The notes below the pieces were generated by a model. It saw nothing but the letters and a program-made list of their open reading frames with translations. It did no database searches and had not been told where the DNA came from. The translations under genes were made by a program, and so were the position numbers. 64,000 nt of DNA from Bacteroides thetaiotaomicron VPI-5482 (GTDB taxonomy: Bacteria > Bacteroidota > Bacteroidia > Bacteroidales > Bacteroidaceae): NCBI RefSeq assembly GCF_000011065.1, contig NC_004663.1, positions 1,240,001 through 1,304,000 on the forward strand. Reading direction: 5' to 3'. Below, piece after piece: positions 9,524 through 19,549 of the stretch (positions are counted from its first letter, which is position 1; each line of letters begins with the position of its first letter).

Positions 9524-11620
9524 TTATCTTGCTAGCGGCATCCAGACTGTCATCTCTCCTTTACCTCTGTTTCCCCATGCATAATAAGGAATCAGACGAA
9601 TATCCACAGTTTTCTCTGCTTGGACAACCGGACGATAAAGCACGCCTTCCCAAGACTCAGACGATGCCAGACGCGCTTTCCCTTCCAGGGCTACTATCGA
9701 ACTGCCTTCAATCGTCGTTTTCTTCGGAATCAGCTTTATGTCGGCAGGAATCAAGATGTTATCGATCTTTTCTCCATTTGCAATGTCCATACTCTCCAAG
9801 CAGTAAACCAACGGACCACGTTTCACTACCACCTGATTACGGATTTCTTCTGCCAACGGATGAGCTTCGAGCAGACAAACAGGCATATCCATGACCAGTT
9901 CTACCACATCTCCTTTCTTCCATGTACGGTTCACTTCCGCATAGGTATTTGCCTTGGCATTCATGGATACCGGTTGACCGTTCACTGTCAACGCAGCTTT
10001 CCCGCACCATTCCGGAATACGGAAGAAGAGGGAGAAAGCACCTGCTTTACGGGGCACTTTGTTCAACGTTACACGTACATTGCCTTCCCAAGGATAGTCC
10101 GTTTCCTGCACCAAAGCAAGTTCCCCCTTGTCCTTCCAGTTTGTAGTCAATGTATTTGCACCGTACAGGTTGCAATAAATCCCTTCCGGACTCAATGTAT
10201 AAGCATAATTCTGCGCCTGACAAAGCGTACGCAATGTATTGGGCGGACAACAGAAACAACTGATATATTCCGTCCGTTCTTTCGGCCAACGGAGTGTATA
10301 AGGCAGATCGGCACTGATACGAAGAGGATTCGTATAGAAATACTTCTTTCCATCCAGACTTATGCCACTCAATACACTATTATAAAGGCAAGTCTCCACA
10401 AGCTCCGCATACTTGGCATCTCCCGTCACTTCCAGCATACGCCAGTTGAACAGCATATTACCTATGTTGGCACAGGTTTCATTATGTGCCGTACTGTTCG
10501 GTAACTGATACGGACGACCATAGCTCTGATGCACTTTCTGAATGCTATCCGGTTCATAGCACGTTCCATCCGGTGAGGTGCCGTCATACAAAGCACCGCA
10601 AGCTCCGGTCACGTACATCTTTCGGGTGACAATATCGTTCCAGATACTAGTCAGGTTCTTCATCAGTTGTTGTTCACCCGTCTCCGCATACACATCTGCC
10701 ACACCTGCATACAGGTAATTGGCACGTACGGCATGTCCCATTGCACGATATTGGTCACGGAAAGGGATACGGTCCTGATTATCATCCGTACCACTTTCTA
10801 CCATACCGCGAATGTCAATCAGGTTTTTTGAAAGTTCCAGATAACGGGGATTTCCTGTAGCACGATACATCTCCACCACTCCCATATAGTGTGAAGGGCA
10901 AATAGCATTGCGTGCCAACTCGGCAGAAGCCGTCTCATAGAAGTGACAAAGGAAATCTGTAGCTTTCACGGCAGCATCAAAAAGAGTCGTTTTTCCGGTA
11001 GCACGGTGGTGAACGATACCTGCCATCATCAGGTGTCCCAAGTTATACGTTTCAAAATTCAACCGATTGGCAAATGCACCTTTTTCGTCCTCGGAGCCTA
11101 CTTTCGTACCAATCACTGTCTGTTGTTGGGAATCAGCCAGCGTATGGCTGTCTATTCCCTTATTCAGTTCTTCTATAACAACCGGCGTATGTATATAACC
11201 ATCTGCACGTTGGGCTTTTACGACACAAGCAATAAAGTTGTCCATTAACTTGTCCAATTCCGGATCTTTATTGACAGCATACACAGAAGCGACTCCTTCC
11301 ATCCACTTGTACATATCTCCATCATGGAACGGAGGCCCCCAATGTTCTCCCTTGCATACACCGGCAGCAATCTCAAAATTACGGAAACCATGAGAAACTT
11401 CCGGCGTGTTCCATGTATTCCACATACTCTGCAAGGAAGTTCCGCTAAATACATTAAAACGCTCTCCCCAGAATCCATTCGTCCAGTGTACGGCATCAAT
11501 TCCGGTATTTGCCATCTTTGCATAACGGCTCTGACTCATATCCGTCAGCCCATTGCTCTGCGCAAATGCTCCCGTGACGGAGGCGGAAGCTAAAAGAAAT
11601 AACAGCTTTATCTGTTTCAT
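9524..11620 (-). CDS. GH127 enzyme (probable RG-II aceric acid hydrolase)
   Basis: 698 residues with a signal peptide ending near TGAFAQ. The fold is the GH127 (alpha/alpha)6 barrel with beta-sandwich. The zinc/cysteine signature is visible: Glu381-x-Cys383 in the NETCAN motif and Cys457-Cys458 in SCFCCPPNTLR, matching the Glu, Cys and Cys-Cys ligands of beta-L-arabinofuranosidase HypBA1, where the first Cys of the pair is the nucleophile. GH127 members normally act on beta-L-arabinofuranosides. The RG-II locus member in B. thetaiotaomicron, which this matches in position, was reported to release L-aceric acid from chain B. First gene of its operon, with a strongly structured leader ending 2 nt before the ATG. 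Confidence 0.85.
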   Translation of the reverse strand: MKQIKLLFLLASASVTGAFAQSNGLTDMSQSRYAKMANTGIDAVHWTNGFWGERFNVFSGTSLQSMWNTWNTPEVSHGFRNFEIAAGVCKGEHWGPPFHDGDMYKWMEGVASVYAVNKDPELDKLMDNFIACVVKAQRADGYIHTPVVIEELNKGIDSHTLADSQQQTVIGTKVGSEDEKGAFANRLNFETYNLGHLMMAGIVHHRATGKTTLFDAAVKATDFLCHFYETASAELARNAICPSHYMGVVEMYRATGNPRYLELSKNLIDIRGMVESGTDDNQDRIPFRDQYRAMGHAVRANYLYAGVADVYAETGEQQLMKNLTSIWNDIVTRKMYVTGACGALYDGTSPDGTCYEPDSIQKVHQSYGRPYQLPNSTAHNETCANIGNMLFNWRMLEVTGDAKYAELVETCLYNSVLSGISLDGKKYFYTNPLRISADLPYTLRWPKERTEYISCFCCPPNTLRTLCQAQNYAYTLSPEGIYCNLYGANTLTTNWKDKGELALVQETDYPWEGNVRVTLNKVPRKAGAFSLFFRIPEWCGKAALTVNGQPVSMNAKANTYAEVNRTWKKGDVVELVMDMPVCLLEAHPLAEEIRNQVVVKRGPLVYCLESMDIANGEKIDNILIPADIKLIPKKTTIEGSSIVALEGKARLASSESWEGVLYRPVVQAEKTVDIRLIPYYAWGNRGKGEMTVWMPLAR

Positions 11621-11622
11621 TT

Positions 11623-11684
11623 AATATGGATAATTTTAAAATTTACACACTATCTCTTTAAGGAGAGACGTGATTATCCATATT
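11623..11684 (-). promoter_or_regulatory. Structured leader/operator of the GH127 operon: 12-bp inverted repeat around an inner hairpin
   Basis: AATATGGATAAT (11623-11634) and its exact reverse complement ATTATCCATATT (11673-11684) enclose 38 bp. Inside is a second hairpin, CAC-TA-TCTCT / AGAGA-C-GTG (11648-11672), directly against the outer right arm. In the mRNA the 3' arm of the outer stem ends 2 nt before the GH127 AUG, so folding would bury the ribosome-binding region. It could act as an RNA switch or as a dimeric operator. No canonical TAnnTTTG promoter is visible between it and the upstream gene. Confidence 0.55.
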
Positions 11685-11696
11685 TTGTACTCAATA

Positions 11697-11736
11697 AAGG
11701 GATGTGAAAGCTGTCCGACAGCCTTTGCATTCCCTT
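11697..11736 (-). terminator. Probable terminator of the DUF5131 gene
   Basis: AAGGGA/TCCCTT outer arms and an inner GCTGT/ACAGC stem form an interrupted hairpin 20 bp past the DUF5131 stop, followed on the minus strand by TATTGA. The weak U-tract lowers confidence. It ends only 12 bp before the GH127 leader repeat. Confidence 0.5.
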
Positions 11737-11755
11737 ATTCCTGTTTGTTCTTTCG

Positions 11756-12529
11756 TTATTTTTCGGGAGTATAATTCAGTTCCGCTTTCCTCGCCTGTGA
11801 GTGCTGGAACTGTCGGGCGACTTTATACTCATGTCCGTCTTTCAACAGATAACTTCCTGTCTGCTTGAACCAGAAACCGACATGAGCTTCCACACATTGA
11901 CGGCGAATGTCCAACACCCAGTCATAATTGCAAACGCGGGCTTCCTTACCGGACTCTCCTCCTGCCACTACCTGCTCTACCCATCCTTCCAATTCTCCTC
12001 TGAAATCAATCTGACTAAGAAGGGGTTCACAGATAATAATTTTATGTTTAATAGGACTTTCTTTATAAATAGGTAAGCGATAATCGACTCTGTCCTGATT
12101 CTCCATTGTACAACAAATTGTCACATTGTCGTATCCATCTCCCCAATCCGGTGGCAGGCACTGTTGCAGTCTGTCTATCCGCTTCGTAATAAACATAAAA
12201 TGAAGGTCCTGCCGTATCCGCATCATTTCCCATGCTTCGGCACGCCATTCATCCACATCTTCAATCAGAAAATCAGAGGTAAAACAGGTATATACCAGAT
12301 TTCCCGAGGGTATCTTATATTCTCCATTCTTTTTCTTCTGCAAAGGCAAACCGAACTTTTCCGTCTTTGTCACCACCGAACTGTCTTTTCCGTATTTGCC
12401 ATCCGTACGATATACATAGCAGTGGCGGCAGCCTTCACTCCATTTGTGACAGCCGTGCCATAAGTTCCACATTGATGCTTTCCCGCCCATTTTCTTTTTT
12501 TCTTCAAATGTATGCTTTATCTGTTTCAT
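11756..12529 (-). CDS. DUF5131 (phage Gp37/Gp68-like) family protein
   Basis: The start is placed at the ATG of MKQIKHTFEEKKKMGGKAS (257 residues), because the longer frame reads through a hairpin-rich leader. The hallmark is SMWNLWHGCHKWSEGCRHCY near the N-terminus, a C-x6-C-x2-C cluster typical of DUF5131. Downstream are FMFITKRIDR and ENQDRVDYRLP, then CEPLLSQIDF and VAGGESGKEARVCNYDWV, all family-typical. The cysteines suggest Fe-S or zinc binding; the function is unknown. Although named after a phage gene, no phage genes surround it. Unrelated to the pectin genes that flank it. Confidence 0.8.
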   Translation of the reverse strand: MKQIKHTFEEKKKMGGKASMWNLWHGCHKWSEGCRHCYVYRTDGKYGKDSSVVTKTEKFGLPLQKKKNGEYKIPSGNLVYTCFTSDFLIEDVDEWRAEAWEMMRIRQDLHFMFITKRIDRLQQCLPPDWGDGYDNVTICCTMENQDRVDYRLPIYKESPIKHKIIICEPLLSQIDFRGELEGWVEQVVAGGESGKEARVCNYDWVLDIRRQCVEAHVGFWFKQTGSYLLKDGHEYKVARQFQHSQARKAELNYTPEK

Positions 12530-12955
12530 AGGCAAATTTTCATTCAATATCCGATAGTCAGGGTAGATAGATATAAATAGTGCATCTTCTTTCTCGCTTG
12601 AAAAAAGATGCACCAAACACAAACAAAACAAACAATAGAGCTACCTTCACAGGCGGCCGGTCCGAAAGGACCAATACTTTTGATAGTGAAATCTCACTTC
12701 ACAAATATCCGCATATTTGGGGACTAGCCAAACTCCATCCATGTCGGATACAAACAATAAATGTTTCGAAGGTGACTAATACTATGACACAAAGGATGAA
12801 ATGTTGCGGAATATAAAAAACAAGACCAGACAAGAAGATTCTTTTGTACTATTTGTATAATCAGGAAAAAATAAATTTCATTTATTAAAAAACGATTAAA
12901 TCACGTCGGTAAGCATCATTCATCCCTTTACTCCGGCGGATTATGTCAATTAAAA
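12530..12955. other. Non-coding stretch with several short hairpins, possible structured RNA
   Basis: No recognisable gene. Four small perfect hairpins lie in a row: TGCATCTT/AAGATGCA (12581-12613), GGTCC-GAAA-GGACC (12659-12672, a GNRA tetraloop if read on the plus strand), AGTGA-AATC-TCACT (12685-12698) and CAAATAT-CCGC-ATATTTG (12702-12719). I could not match them to a riboswitch class I know. On the minus strand a 31-codon frame overlaps the hairpins, without recognisable similarity. From 12720 to 12955 I see only AT-rich sequence. Confidence 0.3.
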
Positions 12956-12980
12956 CGGAGATATGCCAAGCATATCTCCG
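12956..12980 (-). terminator. Terminator after the nitroreductase gene and nuclease remnant
   Basis: CGGAGATATG / CATATCTCCG, a perfect 10-bp stem with a 5-nt loop, followed on the minus strand by TTTTAATT. Confidence 0.7.
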
Positions 12981-13029
12981 CACATCTGATTATCTAATAG
13001 GATTCACTTTAATATTAATTGTTATCTGG

Positions 13030-13226
13030 TTAAAGCAACCATCGTCCAATATTCCTTTTCTCCGCACTGAACTCCACTCCTACTTTCACGACTTCACGTC
13101 CGGCTGTCTGATAAGGAATCAGATAGCCTTTTTCATCAATCTGCTGCAAATCCTGCTCGGCAGTCCCATTCAGTTTGAATTCGAATACATATATATTTAG
13201 GCGTTTTTACTACTGCGTCCGTGCCA
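13030..13226 (-). pseudogene. C-terminal remnant of an AAA-ATPase/PD-(D/E)XK nuclease protein
   Basis: On the minus strand, directly after the nitroreductase stop, one frame gives DGTDAVVKTPKY. After a shift of frame near 13190 it continues YVFEFKLNGTAEQDLQQIDE, KGYLIPYQTAGREVVKVGVE and FSAEKRNIGRWLL, then a stop at 13030-13032. This is the conserved end of the Bacteroides AAA-ATPase/PD-(D/E)XK (DUF1703-type) proteins: DAVVKTP, EFK and the GVxF near the end are the nuclease core. Only about 65 residues remain, there is no start, and the upstream part is replaced by the nitroreductase gene, so it is a dead fragment. Confidence 0.75.
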
Positions 13227-13955
13227 TCAAATCTTACGATAAACTTCCTCAAACGGTACCCTGCACCGTTCTCCCCAAATTCCTTTATTTCCATTCCGGA
13301 TTCCACAAGAAACTACCATATTTATTTCAGCACCATGAGGCAACTTAAGCAACCTTTTGAGCCGTCGGCTATCCAAGCCTTCCAAGGGACAGGTATCATA
13401 TCCTTCGTTCGCCATAGCAATCATAAATGTTTGAGCAGCAAGCGCACAGGATTTATGTACTACCACACGCACATCACCTTCAGATACTTCGAGCATCATA
13501 GGGCGGAAAATGCTGATAACATTAGCAAGTAGTACTCTGAAAAGTCCTAAGATACCGCAGAAACGGGCATAAACAAACGGCATCAATATCCCATAGTACA
13601 GTTTTCTGTCTTTAATACGTTTCTCCTGCCTGTCTATAGGACTATTCCGCCGTATATTTCCTGTCTCGAAATCAAGAACGAATTTCGCCCGCTTCCGATA
13701 CAAGTCACGACGTGTGACGAAAACAACAATCTGCGAAGCTGTGGAAGTTGCTTTTTGATCAAGACAAGCTCTTGATACCTTTGCCATCAATTCAGGCTGT
13801 GTGATGTGATAAAACTCCCATAGTTGCATATCAGAACTATTGGGAGCCAAAGTTGCCAATTCCAGGCAATGCTTTACTTTTTCTATATCTATTTCCTTTT
13901 CTTTATCATATACCCGTACAGAGCGACGATAATTTAAAACTTCATCTAAATTCAT
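13227..13955 (-). CDS. Nitroreductase-family flavoprotein
   Basis: 242 residues. The N-terminal NYRRSVRVYDKEKEID is the FMN-phosphate-binding start of the nitroreductase fold, followed by LATLAPNSSDMQLWEFY; the C-terminal VSCGIRNGNKGIWGERCRVP also fits. A hydrophobic stretch at about 118-150 (YGILMPFVYARFCGIL and following) is longer than in standard nitroreductases and could lie against the membrane. Expected activity is NAD(P)H-dependent FMN reduction of an unknown acceptor. It ends in direct contact with a nuclease remnant, so the original 3' neighbourhood has been rearranged. Monocistronic. Confidence 0.85.
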   Translation of the reverse strand: MNLDEVLNYRRSVRVYDKEKEIDIEKVKHCLELATLAPNSSDMQLWEFYHITQPELMAKVSRACLDQKATSTASQIVVFVTRRDLYRKRAKFVLDFETGNIRRNSPIDRQEKRIKDRKLYYGILMPFVYARFCGILGLFRVLLANVISIFRPMMLEVSEGDVRVVVHKSCALAAQTFMIAMANEGYDTCPLEGLDSRRLKRLLKLPHGAEINMVVSCGIRNGNKGIWGERCRVPFEEVYRKI

Positions 13956-14123
13956 ATACTACTTGACTTAATTGAATAATATTTCATAATGTGCAATATC
14001 AGAAAATACAGATAAGCCCATATAAATAAAACAGATCTGCAAGTTAATTGTATCTTGGCTAACTATATTTTTAACATATTGTCATTGCATATACTTCGAT
14101 AGAGATCTATGAATGTCTAAATA

Positions 14124-14165
14124 AAAGCGGGCAAATATGTGATAAATAACATATTTGCCCGCTTT
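14124..14165 (-). terminator. Terminator of the head-GIN gene
   Basis: AAAGCGGGCAAATATGT pairs perfectly over 17 bp with ACATATTTGCCCGCTTT around an 8-nt loop, followed on the minus strand by TATTTAG. It begins 23 bp past the stop codon. Confidence 0.85.
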
Positions 14166-14188
14166 CTATAAAAAATAAGATTCGTATC

Positions 14189-14980
14189 TTACTTACCGGT
14201 AATCGAATTTTTCTTCCCCTGCTTATTTACAACTGAAGGGCTTCCTTTATATTCAATATCACCACTACCACTAACTCTCGCATCCAACTGTCTGGAAGCG
14301 TAGCATACTATATCACCCGAACCTGCAACTGTAGCAACGACATTAGTTGCAGCCAGTTTTTCAGCACTAATATCTCCGGAACCATTTACTGTCAGTGTCG
14401 CCTTCTGTGCAGAACCTTTAATATTGATATCACCGGAACCATTAACTTCTGACATCACAGTAGTCGCTTTCACATTTTTCAAATCAATGTCCCCGCTTCC
14501 TTTCACCAAAGCAAATATATTAGTATATTGCAGATTCTCCGCTTCGATATCTCCGGAACCGGCTATATTCAAATTCAGGTCATTCCCTTTGATTGCACCT
14601 TTCAGATATACATCTGCCGAACCTTTAATATTTACCTGATTCAATGAAGGGGAAGAGGCTATCACTTTCAAACGACGCTCTCCACTAAGAATCTTGACAC
14701 CCTTTTTGATATTCACCTGCAATACTCCATTTACTGTAGAAACTTCCAGCAAGTCTACCAAATTATCCGAACCGTATATAGAAACTGTCGTTTTAGAACC
14801 ATTACTCTGACGATACTCAACATCAGGACTGCCTAATACGCTGATTGAGCTGAAGTTGCTTACGTTATTCAGTTCTTTTGTGATATATTTCTTACTGGGA
14901 GTAACGGTCTGCGCCTGTATTCCTGTGACCAACAGAAACATTAGCACTACCAACATAGATGTAACCTTTGAATTTCTCAT
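14189..14980 (-). CDS. Exported head-GIN domain (DUF2807) protein
   Basis: 263 residues with a type I signal peptide (cleavage near GIQAQ). The mature part is a run of short beta-helix-like repeats with the recurring motif GSGDI (IAGSGDIE, VKGSGDID, VNGSGDIN, VNGSGDIS, VAGSGDIV, VSGSGDIE), diagnostic of the DUF2807/head-GIN family. Members are periplasmic or surface proteins of unknown function, common in Bacteroidetes. It has its own promoter (15009-15039) but lies 66 bp after the esterase stop without an obvious terminator, so read-through from pyrD-esterase is possible. Confidence 0.88.
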   Translation of the reverse strand: MRNSKVTSMLVVLMFLLVTGIQAQTVTPSKKYITKELNNVSNFSSISVLGSPDVEYRQSNGSKTTVSIYGSDNLVDLLEVSTVNGVLQVNIKKGVKILSGERRLKVIASSPSLNQVNIKGSADVYLKGAIKGNDLNLNIAGSGDIEAENLQYTNIFALVKGSGDIDLKNVKATTVMSEVNGSGDINIKGSAQKATLTVNGSGDISAEKLAATNVVATVAGSGDIVCYASRQLDARVSGSGDIEYKGSPSVVNKQGKKNSITGK

Positions 14981-15008
14981 AATTTCTTTTCATTAAATAT
15001 TTTAATGA

Positions 15009-15039
15009 CAAATATAGGAAGTATATTTCGAATTACAAG
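15009..15039 (-). promoter_or_regulatory. Bacteroides-type promoter of the head-GIN gene
   Basis: On the minus strand, TATATTTG (15016-15009) is a full match to TAnnTTTG. It is preceded by CTTG (15039-15036, one mismatch to TTTG) with the standard 19-bp spacer. The start codon lies 28 bp downstream. Confidence 0.7.
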
Positions 15040-15046
15040 AAAAGAA

Positions 15047-16839
<1,793 letters not shown>

Positions 16840-17002
16840 TTTCAATTATCTGTTTTTTAGATTAAAGATATGAATCCACACTCAGGAAATAACTTCTTCC
16901 TAGTGCTCTTACGTATGCAAAGTAAGACCTTTTTGAGCAGATATTGAAGTTCATTTTTTTTATACCCGATAACTTTTGATTATCCCTGCTTCTTATTGCC
17001 TG

Positions 17003-17010
17003 TATATTGG
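17003..17010 (+). promoter_or_regulatory. Possible -7 element of the GH95 operon
   Basis: TATATTGG differs at one base from TAnnTTTG. A TTTG lies upstream at 16975-16978, but with a 24-bp gap, longer than normal. It is 51 bp before the GH95 start. An activator-dependent promoter would fit such a weak match. Confidence 0.3.
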
Positions 17011-17061
17011 GTACAAAATTCCTTTTTAATCGTCCTCCTATAAAAGTATAAAAGCGATTAG

Positions 17062-19536
17062 ATGAAAATGAATAAAAAGAGATTAATCGGATATCTGTTT
17101 GTAATGGTCTCTGCAGGATGTATTCATGCGCAGGAGAAAAAAGTATCTGCACAGGAATATAAGCTATGGTATGACCGTCCCGCACAGGTATGGACCGAAG
17201 CTTTACCCTTGGGAAACGGGCGTCTGGGGGCAATGGTATATGGAACGCCGGGAACAGAACAAATACAACTAAACGAAGAAACCATTTGGGCAGGACGCCC
17301 CAACAACAACGCAAACCCGAACGCACTGGAGTATATTCCGAAGGTACGTGAACTTGTTTTTGCCGGAAAATATCTGGAAGCACAAACGCTCGCTACGGAG
17401 AAAGTGATGGCAAAAACAAATTCGGGAATGCCTTATCAGAGTTTCGGCGACCTGAGAATTGCTTTCCCCGGACATACCCGCTATTCCGATTATTATCGGG
17501 ACCTGAGTCTGGACTCGGCACGTGCCATCGTCCGTTATGAAGTAGACGGAGTGCAATATCAACGTGAAACGATCACCTCATTTACCGATCAGGTAGTTAT
17601 GGTACGACTGACCGCCAACCGTCCGGGACAAATTACCTTCAACGCACAGCTCACCTCCCCTCATCAGGATGTAATGATTCACTCTGAAGAAGGGAACTGT
17701 GTGACCCTTTCAGGGGTGTCTTCCTTGCATGAAGGACTGAAGGGAAAAGTAGAATTTCAGGGAAGGCTGACCGCCCGCAACCAAGGAGGAAAAATAGCTT
17801 GTACCGATGGCGTCCTCTCTGTAGAAGGAGCTGACGAAGCCACAATCTATGTGTCTATAGCCACTAACTTCAATAATTATCTGGACATCACAGGCAATCA
17901 GACAGAACGTGCAAAGAGCTATTTGTCCGAAGCGCTGGTTCGTCCATTCGCAGAAGCCAAAAAGAATCACGTAGAATTTTATCGTCGATATCTGACCAGA
18001 GTATCTCTGGATTTAGGGGAAGACCAATATAAAAATGTGACAACCGACAAACGTGTAGAGAATTTTAAGGACACACATGATGCGCATCTGGTTGCCACTT
18101 ACTTCCAGTTCGGCCGTTATCTGTTAATCTGCTCGTCACAACCGGGCGGGCAACCCGCTAACTTGCAGGGTATCTGGAATGATAAACTTTTCCCTTCCTG
18201 GGATAGCAAATATACCTGTAATATCAATCTGGAAATGAATTACTGGCCATCGGAAGTGACTAATTTAAGTGACTTGAACGAACCACTTTTCCGGCTGATA
18301 AAAGAAGTGAGCGAAAGCGGAAAGGAAACGGCAAAAATCATGTATGGAGCCAACGGATGGGTATTGCATCATAACACGGATATATGGCGTATCACAGGAG
18401 CACTGGACAAAGCCCCTTCGGGTATGTGGCCGAGCGGCGGTGCATGGTTATGCCGTCATCTATGGGAACGATATCTGTACACCGGAGACACAGAGTTCCT
18501 GCGTTCCGTTTATCCGATATTGAAAGAATCCGGACTGTTCTTTGACGAGATTATGGTGAAAGAACCTGTACACAACTGGTTGGTAGTCTGCCCAAGCAAC
18601 TCACCCGAAAATGTACATTCCGGCAGCGACGGCAAGGCAACTACAGCCGCCGGATGCACGATGGACAATCAGTTGATATTCGACCTTTGGACAGCTATTA
18701 TTTCAGCTTCCCGAATTTTGGATACGGACAAAGAATTTGCCGCTCATCTGGAACAACGCCTCAAAGAAATGGCTCCTATGCAAGTAGGACATTGGGGACA
18801 ATTGCAGGAATGGATGTTCGACTGGGATGATCCGAACGATGTACACCGCCATGTATCCCATCTATATGGATTATTCCCCAGCAACCAGATTTCTCCTTAC
18901 CGCACTCCGGAACTATTTGACGCTGCACGCACTTCTCTGATTCACCGTGGAGATCCGTCCACCGGATGGAGCATGGGATGGAAGGTTTGCCTGTGGGCAC
19001 GCCTCCTTGATGGTGACCATGCCTACAAACTGATAACCGACCAATTGACTCTGGTACGTAACGAAAAGAAAAAAGGAGGTACCTACCCTAACCTGTTCGA
19101 TGCTCACCCGCCTTTCCAGATCGACGGAAACTTCGGTTGTGCTGCAGGTATAGTCGAAATGCTGATGCAAAGTTACGATGGCTTTATTTACCTGCTTCCG
19201 GCACTTCCGACTCTCTGGAAGGACGGTTCTGTCACAGGTATCATCGCCCGTGGAGGTTTCGAACTTGATTTAAACTGGAAGAATGGAAAAGTAAATCGCC
19301 TGGTCGTGAAATCTCATAAAGGTGGTAACTGCCGTCTGCGTTCACTCAACCCGCTGAACGGAAAGGGCTTGAAACGTGCCAAAGGAGAGAACCCGAACCC
19401 TCTCTATGCAGTCCCCACGATTCCCCAGCCATTGGTGAATGAAAAAGCCAGCCTAAATAAAGTGGAAATTGCAAAGACTTACTTGTATGACCTGCCTACC
19501 AAAGCAGGGCAAGAATATATATTGATTGGAAAATAA
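17062..19536 (+). CDS. GH95 alpha-L-galactosidase/fucosidase
   Basis: 824 residues with a signal peptide (VMVSAGCIHAQ; the Cys context is not a good lipobox, so probably periplasmic). The N-terminal beta-sandwich begins LWYDRPAQVWTEALPLGNGR, the GH95 hallmark. The barrel carries CNINLEMNYWPSE, whose two Asn correspond to the catalytic-base-activating pair of the Bifidobacterium fucosidase, then HVSHLYGLFPSNQIS and IDGNFGCAAGI with the conserved Asp. The matching B. thetaiotaomicron enzyme is recalled as the alpha-L-galactosidase that starts RG-II chain A removal. First gene of a four-gene plus-strand operon, transcribed away from pyrD. Confidence 0.85.
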   Translation: MKMNKKRLIGYLFVMVSAGCIHAQEKKVSAQEYKLWYDRPAQVWTEALPLGNGRLGAMVYGTPGTEQIQLNEETIWAGRPNNNANPNALEYIPKVRELVFAGKYLEAQTLATEKVMAKTNSGMPYQSFGDLRIAFPGHTRYSDYYRDLSLDSARAIVRYEVDGVQYQRETITSFTDQVVMVRLTANRPGQITFNAQLTSPHQDVMIHSEEGNCVTLSGVSSLHEGLKGKVEFQGRLTARNQGGKIACTDGVLSVEGADEATIYVSIATNFNNYLDITGNQTERAKSYLSEALVRPFAEAKKNHVEFYRRYLTRVSLDLGEDQYKNVTTDKRVENFKDTHDAHLVATYFQFGRYLLICSSQPGGQPANLQGIWNDKLFPSWDSKYTCNINLEMNYWPSEVTNLSDLNEPLFRLIKEVSESGKETAKIMYGANGWVLHHNTDIWRITGALDKAPSGMWPSGGAWLCRHLWERYLYTGDTEFLRSVYPILKESGLFFDEIMVKEPVHNWLVVCPSNSPENVHSGSDGKATTAAGCTMDNQLIFDLWTAIISASRILDTDKEFAAHLEQRLKEMAPMQVGHWGQLQEWMFDWDDPNDVHRHVSHLYGLFPSNQISPYRTPELFDAARTSLIHRGDPSTGWSMGWKVCLWARLLDGDHAYKLITDQLTLVRNEKKKGGTYPNLFDAHPPFQIDGNFGCAAGIVEMLMQSYDGFIYLLPALPTLWKDGSVTGIIARGGFELDLNWKNGKVNRLVVKSHKGGNCRLRSLNPLNGKGLKRAKGENPNPLYAVPTIPQPLVNEKASLNKVEIAKTYLYDLPTKAGQEYILIGK

Positions 19537-19549
19537 TAACTCTACCTAT

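Noticed and set aside
11623..11684. Ends of a tiny insertion element (12-bp inverted repeats)
   Set aside because: Only 38 bp lie between the arms, they hold another hairpin, and I see no target-site duplication; a leader structure is simpler.
11756..12529. Prophage remnant
   Set aside because: The DUF5131 gene is named after a phage protein, but no other phage gene, integrase or attachment site lies nearby.
16862..17383. Minus-strand 173-codon ORF covering the pyrD/GH95 gap
   Set aside because: It runs into GH95 coding sequence in antisense and has no recognisable feature.
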